Shown: in pieces, positions 26,155 to 33,960 of the stretch
Layout of the letters: each line of letters begins with the position of its first letter
Position numbering within the stretch: the first letter of the stretch is position 1
NCBI GenBank assembly: GCA_947460615.1
Contig: CANHHG010000017.1
Coordinates: 1 to 33,960, forward strand
Direction of reading: 5' to 3'
DNA length: 33,960 nucleotides
Source: Bacteroidota bacterium
GTDB lineage: Bacteria > Bacteroidota > Bacteroidia > Flavobacteriales > Flavobacteriaceae
Notes under the pieces: generated by a model
Database searches by the model: none
Told to the model about the DNA's origin: nothing
What the model saw: the letters and a program-made list of their open reading frames with translations, nothing else
Made by a program: the position numbers and the translations under genes

Positions 26155-27204
26155 ATGAAATTATCACATTTTCAATTCAATTTACCTAAAGAACTTTTAG
26201 CTGAATTTCCTGCAGAAAACAGAGATGAATCTCGCTTAATGGTTATTAACCGTGAAAAGAAAACTATTGAGCATAAAATGTTCAAAGATATTATCGATTA
26301 TTTTGATGATGGAGATGTAATGATTCTTAATAATACCAAAGTTTTCCCAGCTCGTTTGTATGGAAATAAAGAAAAAACAGGGGCCAGAATTGAAGTTTTT
26401 TTATTACGTGAATTAAATGCTGAGCAACGCCTTTGGGATGTTTTAGTTGATCCTGCTCGTAAAATTAGAATTGGAAATAAATTATATTTCGGAGATGACG
26501 ATTTGTTAGTTGCTGAGGTTATTGATAATACTACTTCTAGAGGAAGAACATTACGTTTCTTATTTGACGGACCTTATGATGAATTCCGTAAAAAATTAAC
26601 GGAATTAGGCGAAACTCCAATCCCAAAATACATTAACAGAGAAGTAACTCCTGAAGACGCAGAACGTTATCAAACTATTTATGCAAAAGAAGAAGGTGCT
26701 GTTGCTGCTCCAACTGCAGGATTGCACTTTTCTAAACACCTTTTGAAAAAATTAGAAATTAAAGGAGTTGGATTTGCAGAAGTTACTTTGCACGTAGGTT
26801 TAGGTACTTTTAATCCAGTAGAAGTTGAAGATTTATCAAAGCATAAAATGGATTCGGAGGAGTTAAAAATCTCTCAAGAAGCCTGTGAAATTGTAAATGC
26901 CGCTAAAGTAGCTAAAAAACGTATTTGCGCAGTTGGTACCACTTCAATGCGTGCTATTGAAAGTTCCGTTTCTTCTCAAAGAACCTTAAATCCATACGAT
27001 GGTTGGACCAATAAATTCATTTTTCCACCACACGATTTTAGCATTGCCAATTGTATGATTACCAATTTCCACACCCCAAAATCAACATTATTAATGATGA
27101 TTTCTGCGTTCTGTGGACATGATTTAATGAAAGAGGCCTATGAGATTGCAATAAAAGAGAATTATAAATTTTATTCTTATGGTGATGCCATGTTAATCAT
27201 CTAA
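26155..27204 (+). CDS. queA: S-adenosylmethionine:tRNA ribosyltransferase-isomerase
   Basis: This moves the ribosyl part of SAM onto 7-aminomethyl-deazaguanine at the tRNA wobble base to make epoxyqueuosine. Typical stretches are [79 protein letters not shown] and a C-terminal [12 protein letters not shown]. At 349 residues it is full length. It has its own promoter and terminator. Other queuosine genes are not in the window. Confidence 0.97.
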   Translation: MKLSHFQFNLPKELLAEFPAENRDESRLMVINREKKTIEHKMFKDIIDYFDDGDVMILNNTKVFPARLYGNKEKTGARIEVFLLRELNAEQRLWDVLVDPARKIRIGNKLYFGDDDLLVAEVIDNTTSRGRTLRFLFDGPYDEFRKKLTELGETPIPKYINREVTPEDAERYQTIYAKEEGAVAAPTAGLHFSKHLLKKLEIKGVGFAEVTLHVGLGTFNPVEVEDLSKHKMDSEELKISQEACEIVNAAKVAKKRICAVGTTSMRAIESSVSSQRTLNPYDGWTNKFIFPPHDFSIANCMITNFHTPKSTLLMMISAFCGHDLMKEAYEIAIKENYKFYSYGDAMLII

Positions 27205-27223
27205 ATATAATTAATTGCTATTT

Positions 27224-27253
27224 AAATCTCGTCTGAAAAGGCGAGATTTTTTA
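27224..27253 (+). terminator. queA terminator
   Basis: An 8-bp stem AAATCTCG/CGAGATTT (27224-27231 with 27242-27249) with a 10-nt loop runs into a T-run, 19 bases after the queA stop. A second small perfect hairpin, ACTCCA/TGGAGT, follows at 27259-27275. Confidence 0.85.
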
Positions 27254-27296
27254 TTTACACTCCATTTATTGGAGTATATTAATATGGCAAGTGCTA

Positions 27297-27304
27297 TATT
27301 TTTG
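27297..27304 (+). promoter_or_regulatory. kynU promoter -7 element
   Basis: TATTTTTG is a perfect TAnnTTTG element, 28 bases before the kynU start. The nearest TTG upstream is 25 bases away, longer than usual. Confidence 0.4.
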
Positions 27305-27332
27305 CTATTTTTACCACTATTAAAATTGAATT

Positions 27333-28607
27333 ATGACCTTCCAAAACACCCTTGAATTTGCTAAAGAACTCGATTCTCAAGACCACTTAAAAGAATATAG
27401 AAAAGAATTTTATTTTCCTAAAGTGAATGGGAAACAGGTAATTTATTTTACCGGAAATTCACTCGGGCTTTTATCTACTCGTGCAAAAAAATATGTAGAT
27501 GATATTATGAACGATTGGCAAAATCTGGCTGTGGAAGGGTATTTTTATGCTGAAAAACCTTGGTTGGATTATCACGAACGCTTTGCAAAACCATTGAGTA
27601 ATATTGTTGGTGCATTGCCTTCTGAAGTTACGGTTATGAATACATTGACCGTGAATTTACATTTATTAATGGTTTCCTTTTATAAGCCGAAACCTAAAAA
27701 ATACAAAATTATCTGTGAAGCAAAAGCCTTTCCAAGCGATCAATATATGATGCAAAGTCAAGTGCAATTCCATGGTTATAATCCAGATGAAGCGATTGTG
27801 GAAATTCAACGTAGAGAAGGGGAACACAATCTTCGATTGGAAGATATTTTAGCAAAAATTGAAGAAGTAGGGGATGAATTAGCATTAGTGTTAATTGGAG
27901 GATTGAATTATTATACCGGTCAAGTTTTTGACATGAAAACCATTACTGAAGCAGGGCATAAAGTAGGCGCTTATGTAGGTTGGGATTTAGCACATGCGGC
28001 AGGAAATATTAAATTAGAATTACACGATTGGGAGGTTGATTTCGCTTGTTGGTGCAGTTATAAATACATGAATTCGGGTCCCGGAAATGCTTCGGGTTGC
28101 TTTATTCATGAAAAACACCATAACAACATGAATCTCAATCGTTTTGCAGGTTGGTGGGGGCACAATAAAGAAAGACGTTTTAAAATGGAACCTAAATTCG
28201 ATCCTGTTCGTGGGGCGAATGGCTGGCAAGTTAGTTGCTTGCCAGTATTGTCTTTAGCGCCTTATTTAGCATCAGTAGAAATGTTTGATGAAATTGGAAT
28301 GGACGCTATAATTTTGAAAAGGAATAAAATAACCGCGTATTTAGAGTTTGTAATATTAGAAATTTCTAAGGAAGTTAAAGGTTCTTTCGAGATAATCACT
28401 CCCACGGATCCAAATAAGCGCGGTAGTCAATTGTCAGTTTTGCTTCATGGAGAAGGCAAAGCTTTATTTGATTATTTAATGGCGAATGGAGTTATGGTAG
28501 ATTGGAGAGAACCTAACGTAATCCGATTTGCGCCAGCACCTTTATATTGTTCTTATGAAGACATGTATGAATTTGGTCAAATATTAAAAAGAGGAATTTT
28601 AAAATAA
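27333..28607 (+). CDS. kynU: Kynureninase
   Basis: This PLP enzyme splits kynurenine or 3-hydroxykynurenine into alanine and (hydroxy)anthranilate, in tryptophan breakdown and de novo NAD synthesis. Characteristic blocks are FTGNSLGLLSTRAK, EVTVMNTLTVNLHLLM, the GWDLAHAAGNIKLELHDW region and CWCSYKYMNSGPG with the PLP-binding Lys244. The C-terminal part has RGSQLSVLLHG and REPNVIRFAPAPLY. At 424 residues it is full length. No other kynurenine pathway gene is nearby. It is a single-gene unit with its own promoter element and terminator. Confidence 0.96.
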   Translation: MTFQNTLEFAKELDSQDHLKEYRKEFYFPKVNGKQVIYFTGNSLGLLSTRAKKYVDDIMNDWQNLAVEGYFYAEKPWLDYHERFAKPLSNIVGALPSEVTVMNTLTVNLHLLMVSFYKPKPKKYKIICEAKAFPSDQYMMQSQVQFHGYNPDEAIVEIQRREGEHNLRLEDILAKIEEVGDELALVLIGGLNYYTGQVFDMKTITEAGHKVGAYVGWDLAHAAGNIKLELHDWEVDFACWCSYKYMNSGPGNASGCFIHEKHHNNMNLNRFAGWWGHNKERRFKMEPKFDPVRGANGWQVSCLPVLSLAPYLASVEMFDEIGMDAIILKRNKITAYLEFVILEISKEVKGSFEIITPTDPNKRGSQLSVLLHGEGKALFDYLMANGVMVDWREPNVIRFAPAPLYCSYEDMYEFGQILKRGILK

Positions 28608-28623
28608 GACAATTTAATTCATA

Positions 28624-28657
28624 AAAAAACCTGCTTGTTAATTCAAGCAGGTTTTTT
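28624..28657 (+). terminator. kynU terminator
   Basis: A perfect 14-bp stem (28624-28637 with 28644-28657) encloses a 6-nt loop, and the T-run is part of the stem. It starts 16 bases after the kynU stop. Confidence 0.95.
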
Positions 28658-28720
28658 AATTTAATGCTATTATGAAATTTACAATAATATAGTTGTATTT
28701 CACACTACCTATAAAAAATA

Positions 28721-28778
28721 GGGGGATGTATATAGATATTTGATAATTAATTATTACTTTTTAATTTTTTTATGGGGG
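28721..28778 (+). promoter_or_regulatory. Pair of G5 motifs upstream of amt
   Basis: Two GGGGG runs, each followed closely by TGT (starting at 28721 and 28774), lie 53 bases apart in otherwise extremely AT-rich DNA before amt. The first is part of a CCTAT/ATAGG inverted repeat. They could be regulator-binding sites for nitrogen control, but this is speculation. Confidence 0.25.
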
Positions 28779-28824
28779 TGTTAAAATATTTTTTTACTTT
28801 TATTGTGAATTTAAATCAAAATCA

Positions 28825-30150
28825 ATGAGAAAAATTATTTTGAGTATGATCCTCATCACTATTTTGATCCTATCCGTTTTTTCAATTTATTTATTTCCAG
28901 CAAATACTGTTTTAGAAGCCCACGTTGTTCCGCTAAAATTAGATACCGGAGATACTGCTTGGATGCTTGTTGCAACAGGTATGGTTTTATTAATGACTCC
29001 AGGGTTAGGCTTCTTTTATGGAGGAATGGTTGGTAAAAAGAATGTAATTAGTACCGTATTACAAAGTTTTATGGCTATGGTAATAGTAACCGTATTATGG
29101 GTGGTTATAGGATTCGGGTTGTGCTTTGGTCCTTCAATTGAAGGGTTAATTGGAGACCCAACATTTAATTTATTTTTTAATGGGGTGAGCGCTAATACCG
29201 CATGGGAATTAGCGCCTACAATACCTTTTATTTTATTTGCTTTATTTCAAGCAAAATTCGCTATAATTACCCCCGCATTAATAACTGGTGCCTTTGCCGA
29301 GAGAGTTCGTTTTTGGGCCTACCTACTATTTATGGTTTTATTTGTAGTATTCGTATATTCTCCTTTGTGCCACATGACTTGGCATCCTGAAGGTTTATTA
29401 TTTAGTTGGGGAGTGCTAGATTTTGCTGGTGGAACAGTAGTGCACATGAGTGCGGGATGGGCTGCACTTGCTGGTGCCATCTTCTTAGGAAAAAGAAAAG
29501 TTCAAAAGACAAATCCTGCTCGTATTACCTATGTTTTATTAGGGACGGGATTGTTGTGGTTTGGTTGGTTCGGTTTTAACGCCGGTTCTGCCCTAGGCGC
29601 AAATGGGTTAGCTGCTCAAGCCCTTGGAACATCAACTATAGCTGCTGCTGCTGCAGCAATGGGCTGGGTGTTTCTTGATAAAGTTCTAGGACACAAACCA
29701 TCTGCCATGGGCGCTTGTATTGGAGCAGTTGTTGGGTTAGTTGCTATAACTCCAGCAGCTGGTTTTGTTACCATGCCATCGGCACTAGCTATTGGTTTAA
29801 TTGCGAGCGTAATAAGTAATTTAGTAGTTTCTAAGTTTCCTAAAGGTAAAATTGACGATGCCTTGGATGTATTTGCTTGTCACGGAGTAGGAGGAATGGT
29901 TGGCATGCTATTAACCGGAGTATTTGCTTCAAAATCGGTAAATGCTATAGTAGGTGATAATCAAGGTTTAATTTATGGAGAGACGACTTTATTTTTAATC
30001 CAATTGAAAGCACTAGTACTTGTTTCTGCATTTGCCTTTGTAGTTTCTTATTTCTTATTTTATATTGTAAATAAAATTACACCACTTCGAGTAAGTGAAG
30101 ATAAGGAAGAACTTGGCTTAGATATCTCTCAACATGGAGAACAACTTTAA
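28825..30150 (+). CDS. amt: Ammonium transporter (Amt family)
   Basis: This inner-membrane channel is for ammonium uptake. After an N-terminal signal-like hydrophobic segment, the Amt core begins at DTAWMLVATGMVLLMTPGLGFFYGGMV. The twin pore histidines are present: His207 in GGTVVHMSAGW and His353 in ACHGVGGMVG. The family stretch WFGWFGFNAGSALGANGLA is also clear. At 441 residues with about 11 membrane segments it is complete. Amt genes are often followed by a PII gene (glnK/glnB), but none is present here: the next gene is an outer-membrane protein. Regulation may involve the G-rich motifs in the upstream region. Confidence 0.97.
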   Translation: MRKIILSMILITILILSVFSIYLFPANTVLEAHVVPLKLDTGDTAWMLVATGMVLLMTPGLGFFYGGMVGKKNVISTVLQSFMAMVIVTVLWVVIGFGLCFGPSIEGLIGDPTFNLFFNGVSANTAWELAPTIPFILFALFQAKFAIITPALITGAFAERVRFWAYLLFMVLFVVFVYSPLCHMTWHPEGLLFSWGVLDFAGGTVVHMSAGWAALAGAIFLGKRKVQKTNPARITYVLLGTGLLWFGWFGFNAGSALGANGLAAQALGTSTIAAAAAAMGWVFLDKVLGHKPSAMGACIGAVVGLVAITPAAGFVTMPSALAIGLIASVISNLVVSKFPKGKIDDALDVFACHGVGGMVGMLLTGVFASKSVNAIVGDNQGLIYGETTLFLIQLKALVLVSAFAFVVSYFLFYIVNKITPLRVSEDKEELGLDISQHGEQL

Positions 30151-30362
30151 ACTATTTCGATACCATTTTATTGATTTATTTGAAACAAATTTTTAAATAC
30201 TTTGAGATTTAATTCCGAATAGGTATTCTAATTACAAGATGTCTAAAACTAATTTAACATAAAATTAAATTGATTTTCATTAATAAAGAATACTTTAGTG
30301 AATCTTTGTAAAACTATTTCGAAAAGTGGTTTAAGAACACTCAAATTCAAATTGAATCAATT

Positions 30363-32186
30363 ATGTTTTTCAGATACTTATTTGTTTTTATAGTACTCTT
30401 AAGTTGTCATCAATCCATGGCGCAAGACACTACAAAAACGAAAGAAGAAACTAAAAAATACAGCAAAATTCAAGTATATTCCAATAAGCGTAAATTTACC
30501 AAATTTATATACAAACTAATTTTTGAACCTGTTTATAAATCCGTTATAAAAAAGAACACTTTCAGCAAAGTTAAGAAAACAAATTACAGTGCTGTTGAAG
30601 GAAAAATAATAAGAAATATCACCGTAAATTCCTTTGACCCTTTCGGATACTCTATTAATGACACAACTGAAATCCCTAAAAATTTCTTCCTTAGAGCAGG
30701 AAATTCACTTCATGTAAAAACCAAAAGTTTTGCTATTAAAAACTTGTTACTAATGCGAGAAAATCAATTATTAGATTCTCTTTTAGTTAAAGAGTCGGCG
30801 CGTTTAATTAGGAGCCAATGGTATGTAAGTGAATTGGCTTTAAACACCCAATTGGTTTCAAAAGATTCTGTGGATATTTCAATTAGAATTCTTGATTCCT
30901 GGAGCGCTGTCCCTGATTTAGATCTAACTAATACTCAATCAACGTTTTCATTGAATGAGAAGAATTTTTTTGGCCTCGGAAACGAATTTTCTAATTCCTA
31001 CTCTAAGAATTTTCAAGGCATTCACGACGGCTATAGTGGCAGTTATATTATTCCAAACATTAAAAATTCATTTGTTAAAACTACGCTCTCTTATTCCATT
31101 GATTTTGATCAAAATTATTCTAAATTAATTAGCTTCGAAAGGCCATTTTATTCCACATTTACCAAATGGGCTGGTGGAGTATCATTGAGCCAAGTTTATG
31201 GGAGTCAAATTGCGTTTTCACCAATTCAAACTGTTGAGCTTCAACGCTACAAAGTTAACTTCCAGGATTATTGGGCAGGACATTCTATGAGAATTTTTAA
31301 TGGAAATTCGGAATATGAACGGAGTACCAATTTCTTTACTACGGTCCGTTTTAATAATAAGAATTATATAGAGAACCCAATGGTTCCTGATAATGTTCTA
31401 GGGTTGTATTCAGATGAAAAATTATATTTAGCAAGTTTCGGGGTAGCCTCTAGAAAATACCTTCAGGATAAATACATTTTTAATTTTAATATAGTTGAAG
31501 ACATTGCTGCCGGTTTTATTTATTCGTTTACCACAGGATTTCAAAATAAAAATAAGAACAACAGAACCTACTTTGGAGGAAAAGCGACCTTTGGTAATTT
31601 CTTTGATTTTGGATATTTAGGAACTAATTTCGAGTACGGAACGTATCTCAATAAAGGTACTATTGAGGAAAGCGCAGCGACATTTAAAGCAATTTATTTC
31701 ACCAATTTACAAGAAATAGGCGCTTGGAAATTCCGACAGTTTATCAATCCTGAAGTGGTAATTGGAATGAACAGACCCAATGTACTATCTGATAGAATTA
31801 CCCTTAACGGCGATTCTGGGATTAATGGATTTAATAGTCAATCCCTTTTTGGAACAAAAAAACTATTAATCAGTTTTCAAACCCAAGGCTATTCTCCATG
31901 GAAAATTACTGGATTTAGATTGAATCCTTACTTTAGATATACTATGGGACTAATAGGCGATGACAATCAGAAAATATTATCTAGTAAGCTATATTCCCAA
32001 ATAGGAGTAGGGTTTATTATTAGTAATGATTATTTAGTATTTAAATCGTTTCAATTTTCCTTTTCCTATTATCCTAATTTACCTCTTGATGGAGGATCAT
32101 TATTTAAAACCAATGCCATTAGAACGAATGATTTTGGTCTAGAAAATTTTGGAATCTCAAAACCGGAATTGGTAAAATACCAATAA
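30363..32186 (+). CDS. Outer-membrane protein with POTRA-like region and BamA/TamA-type beta-barrel
   Basis: An N-terminal signal peptide ends near SMAQ (cleavage before Q21). An LLSC at 12-15 could also be a lipobox, but the barrel makes ordinary cleavage more likely. Residues of about 75-185 look like one or two POTRA-type repeats (GKIIRNITVNSFDPFG, then ESARLIRSQWYVSELAL, then VDISIRILDSWSAVPD). From about residue 190 onward there are alternating beta-strands rich in Phe and Tyr, as in an Omp85-like barrel. The 607-residue length fits. It may insert or export outer-membrane components, but the substrate is unknown. No certain promoter: TACTTTAG at 30291 with a TTG 18 bases before it is a weak candidate. 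Confidence 0.75.
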   Translation: MFFRYLFVFIVLLSCHQSMAQDTTKTKEETKKYSKIQVYSNKRKFTKFIYKLIFEPVYKSVIKKNTFSKVKKTNYSAVEGKIIRNITVNSFDPFGYSINDTTEIPKNFFLRAGNSLHVKTKSFAIKNLLLMRENQLLDSLLVKESARLIRSQWYVSELALNTQLVSKDSVDISIRILDSWSAVPDLDLTNTQSTFSLNEKNFFGLGNEFSNSYSKNFQGIHDGYSGSYIIPNIKNSFVKTTLSYSIDFDQNYSKLISFERPFYSTFTKWAGGVSLSQVYGSQIAFSPIQTVELQRYKVNFQDYWAGHSMRIFNGNSEYERSTNFFTTVRFNNKNYIENPMVPDNVLGLYSDEKLYLASFGVASRKYLQDKYIFNFNIVEDIAAGFIYSFTTGFQNKNKNNRTYFGGKATFGNFFDFGYLGTNFEYGTYLNKGTIEESAATFKAIYFTNLQEIGAWKFRQFINPEVVIGMNRPNVLSDRITLNGDSGINGFNSQSLFGTKKLLISFQTQGYSPWKITGFRLNPYFRYTMGLIGDDNQKILSSKLYSQIGVGFIISNDYLVFKSFQFSFSYYPNLPLDGGSLFKTNAIRTNDFGLENFGISKPELVKYQ

Positions 32187-32216
32187 TACTTCAGGTTTAA
32201 TAATTTATTTGTATTA

Positions 32217-32230
32217 CAACAATATTGTTG
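32217..32230. repeat. Perfect 14-base palindrome
   Basis: CAACAATATTGTTG reads the same on both strands. It lies 30 bases after the stop of the preceding outer-membrane protein gene. It may be an operator or chance in AT-rich DNA. Confidence 0.4.
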
Positions 32231-32329
32231 AAATGTAAATTAAATTCTATGAAGGGTAATTATTAGTTTGTAAAAAACAAATAATTATTATAATCTTGTA
32301 AAGATTTTGAAGCGATTAGCGGGAACTTT

Positions 32330-32380
32330 TCGAGACTTTCAAACATCTAATTTGCTCAAAAAGACAGGTTACTAGCTGCT
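32330..32380 (-). repeat. Decayed duplicate of the 3' end of the HU-like gene
   Basis: The block 32330-32346 is identical over 17 bases to 32553-32569. The block 32364-32378 matches 32588-32602 at 14 of 15 bases, with nearly the same spacing (34 versus 35). The second copy belongs to the HU-like gene's stop codon and 3' untranslated region. The first copy has no HU reading frame upstream of it on the minus strand, so it appears to be the remnant of a lost paralogue or a duplicated transcript end. Confidence 0.6.
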
Positions 32381-32398
32381 TTTTTTGAGCTTTTTTTT
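32354..32398 (+). terminator. Terminator facing right, built within the duplicated HU tail
   Basis: GCTCAAAAA (32354-32362) pairs with TTTTTGAGC (32382-32390), with an inner CAG/CTG pairing in the loop, followed by eight T. It could end transcription of the outer-membrane protein gene, whose stop is 167 bases upstream. The remaining DNA between 32187 and 32595 holds no gene that I can see. Confidence 0.65.
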
Positions 32399-32524
32399 GT
32401 CTAAAAAAGATAAAAAGAATTTAAATTTTGAATAGAACAATATTTTGTTTCATCGGTATTGATTTAGTCATTTGTCCTGATGAAATAAAATTATCATCCT
32501 TATGTTATTATGATAGTTTTTTTT

Positions 32525-32562
32525 CAAAAAAAAGTCTCGAGTGCGGGAATACTCGAGACTTT
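32525..32562 (-). terminator. Terminator of the HU-like gene
   Basis: Perfect 12-bp arms (32531-32542 with 32551-32562) enclose an 8-nt loop. Read on the minus strand the stem is followed by a run of U (plus-strand A-run at 32526-32533). It lies 33 bases after the stop codon. Confidence 0.9.
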
Positions 32563-32595
32563 CAAACATAAACTTACAGTAAAAATAACAGGCTA

Positions 32596-32979
32596 CTAGC
32601 TGGCTTTTTGATAATTTACAGTTTTAAGTAAATTACGCAATTTTTTCCCAGGTCGAAAAATAATTCGACTTTTCTTAACATCAATTGCGGTTACTTCTTC
32701 AGGTGTATTTTTTCCAAAAGAACTAAGGCTAACCTGGAAATTTCCCAAGCTTCCTAATTTAACAATACGACCTTGATTCAGCTCGTTAACAATATTGTAT
32801 TCTAATGATCTTAATACTGCGTAGCAGTCAGTATCTGTCAAAGTACTTTGATAGGAAATCATTGTTGCCAAAGCTTCCAAATCAGTTTCGCCATTGCCTA
32901 TTGCAGCAGCATAAAATTTTTCAGGTGCAGTCAGGTCCTGAGGATTCTTTCTCGACTGTGTTTTGAATTTAATTGCCAT
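32596..32979 (-). CDS. HU family DNA-binding protein (Bacteroidota HU-related type)
   Basis: This is a nucleoid-type, histone-like protein of the HU-related family found in Bacteroidota. The start MAIKFKTQSRKNPQDLTAPEKFYA and the segments GETDLEALATMISYQSTLTDTD and GRIVKLGSLGNFQVSLSS are typical, followed by a basic IIFRPGKKLRNLLK end. At 127 residues it is a compact single-domain version. It is transcribed alone on the minus strand, opposite to the preceding gene, with a strong terminator. Its role is probably DNA bending and compaction; target genes are unknown. A decayed copy of its 3' end lies about 220 bases downstream. Confidence 0.88.
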   Translation of the reverse strand: MAIKFKTQSRKNPQDLTAPEKFYAAAIGNGETDLEALATMISYQSTLTDTDCYAVLRSLEYNIVNELNQGRIVKLGSLGNFQVSLSSFGKNTPEEVTAIDVKKSRIIFRPGKKLRNLLKTVNYQKAS

Positions 32980-33046
32980 TTTTTGCTAATTAAATTAATA
33001 TAAAAATGTTTGCTTAGTACATTAAAAGTAATGTCTTTTTGCTTAT

Positions 33047-33054
33047 CAAAGATA
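33047..33054 (-). promoter_or_regulatory. Possible promoter -7 element of the HU-like gene
   Basis: Read on the minus strand it is TATCTTTG, a perfect TAnnTTTG match. It would give a leader of about 60 bases. No TTG is found at the right distance. Confidence 0.4.
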
Positions 33055-33186
33055 CATTGATCATAAGATAAGTGAACGTCATAGTTATTCACAATGGGAG
33101 TTATTTTTCAACAAAGATTATCATTAATAATATCACAAAAATAATTATTAAATTATTGAATATCAATTAATTTAGTAATTGATAAA

Positions 33187-33254
33187 GCATATAATTTGAC
33201 CCTATATTAATAAAAAAATTAATAAATTATTTTGTCAAATGAAAACCTATATGC
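33187..33254. repeat. Nested inverted repeat
   Basis: GCATATA (33187-33193) pairs with TATATGC (33248-33254). The adjoining ATTTGAC (33194-33200) pairs with GTCAAAT (33234-33240), leaving a 7-base bulge on the right side. The 33-base loop is made of A and T runs. Both arms are perfect. Confidence 0.55.
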
Positions 33255-33960
33255 TATAAATAATAATTAATAATCATAATTTAATAATTTAAAAAAAAAT
33301 ACTTCTTAATTACTTTCTATTTTTCTTATTTTTTCTAGATCGGATAAGAATTTTTATAAAACTAAATAATTATATAGCTTTAATTTAATTGAAAATCAAC
33401 ATATTAATTACAATTTAACAAAATGTAGCAATTATGAAACTTTTATTTAAAATTATATAAAACCTGAAGAGCTTTTAAAATGACCTTTGTACAATAATTA
33501 AATAATACATCGAACCTTTTCCGAAAAAAGATAATAGCAAATTGTTGTTTTTCTTTCTGCTGGAAATAAATCCACGTCAAATTAATTATGTTAAAGTGTC
33601 CATTTTTAAATGCCACATAAATTTTAAAATTAATAAAGCTATTTAATAGTCAGCATTCCAATCAAAAAAAGTAATCAATAAAATAACTTTCAAAAATTAG
33701 TAGTTAATCAGGAACAAAATTTATTTGATAAATTAGTAAGCTAAAATTTTAATGCCATATAATCAAAATTAGTTAAGTTAGTATCAACGCCATTTAAATT
33801 TAGTTGATTAAAACATTTGGTTAATTCAGCTTTTACCCAATAAAGCAACAATTGTATGTATGTTGAGGGACCTATTGTAGCGATTGTGAATTAACCAACT
33901 GTTTTTAATTTTAGTCAATTAAAACGATCATTTTTTAATTTGCATTTATCAAAAAATAAA

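Larger units (their letters stand above)
33000..33960. other. Gene-free, very AT-rich region at the window end
   Basis: No convincing reading frame or RNA gene is visible in about 960 bases. It contains several inverted repeats: TATCAATTA/TAATTGATA at 33161-33169 and 33176-33184, and a nested structure at 33187-33254. It also has one perfect DnaA-box-like TTATTCACA at 33085-33093, and loosely repeated TTAGT..ATTAA motifs between 33690 and 33925. The region continues past the window edge, so its purpose cannot be judged. Confidence 0.6.

Noticed and set aside
30168..30195. Terminator after amt (ATTTG/CAAAT with T residues)
   Set aside because: The stem is only 5 bp of mostly A-T pairs, too weak to call in this AT-rich setting.
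30148..30323. Exact 12-base repeat AAACTATTTCGA on both sides of the amt downstream gap
   Set aside because: It has no pairing, no flanking similarity and no gene context, so chance is likely in low-complexity DNA.
32310..32330. Third copy of the structured repeat (GCGATTAGCGGGAAC resembles its right end)
   Set aside because: Only about ten bases match, the left end and the pairing are absent, and the block is better explained as part of the duplicated HU tail.
33085..33093. Replication origin based on a DnaA-box-like TTATTCACA
   Set aside because: One perfect box and one near match do not make an origin; dnaA is not in the window. Kept only as part of a broader finding.

Overview
The window reads as chromosomal DNA of a Flavobacterium-like member of the Flavobacteriaceae (Bacteroidota). 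Supporting signs are the AT-rich composition, repeated Bacteroidota-type promoter elements (TAnnTTTG, sometimes with a TTG about 19-23 bases upstream), a gliding-motility GldA ATPase, a DUF5686 outer-membrane protein, an HU-related protein of the Bacteroidota type, a methionine synthase split into two genes, and a DnaE polymerase with its own N-terminal proofreading domain. Nearly all genes are housekeeping. I see no phage, insertion sequence, CRISPR array or obvious defence system.

Layout: (1) 1-2 kb, minus strand: etfB-etfA, ending in a strong terminator. (2) 2.2-8.6 kb, plus strand, mostly single-gene units: pdhB, a DUF5686 outer-membrane protein, and a membrane pyrophosphatase (hppA) with an unusual Cys/Met-rich C-terminal tail. 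(3) 8.6-14.9 kb: a cluster of palindromes in front of a large dnaE, then trxA and a DUF58 gene. (4) 14.9-15.3 kb: tRNA-Asp and two terminator hairpins. (5) 15.3-20.8 kb: a SAM-I riboswitch controlling a methionine operon of metH N-terminal part, an unrelated small lipoprotein gene, metH C-terminal part, and metF. (6) 20.8-21.7 kb: gldA, convergent with metF. (7) 21.9-26.0 kb: a tight operon of DAHP synthase/chorismate mutase, rsgA, dtd, mazG-like and aroA. (8) 26.1-30.2 kb: queA, kynU and amt, each with its own leader. (9) 30.4-32.2 kb: a POTRA-barrel outer-membrane protein. (10) 32.2-33.96 kb: an HU-like gene on the minus strand, a decayed duplicate of its 3' end, and about 1 kb of very AT-rich DNA with inverted repeats and no gene.

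How the genes work together: the two metH pieces and metF form the folate/B12 branch of methionine synthesis, and the SAM aptamer provides end-product feedback. The operon in region 7 holds the first (DAHP synthase) and a late (EPSP synthase) step of the shikimate pathway, with genes for ribosome maturation, D-aminoacyl-tRNA editing and nucleotide clean-up between them. Etf and pyruvate dehydrogenase E1-beta belong to central energy metabolism; the pyrophosphatase couples PPi hydrolysis to ion export.

The items most worth a second look are the Cys/Met-rich tail of the pyrophosphatase, a structured intergenic repeat present twice with a compensatory base change (2065-2131 and 13324-13406), the lipoprotein gene inside the methionine operon, the four perfect inverted repeats before dnaE, and the duplicated 3' end of the HU-like gene. 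I did not find a clear multi-gene undescribed system.
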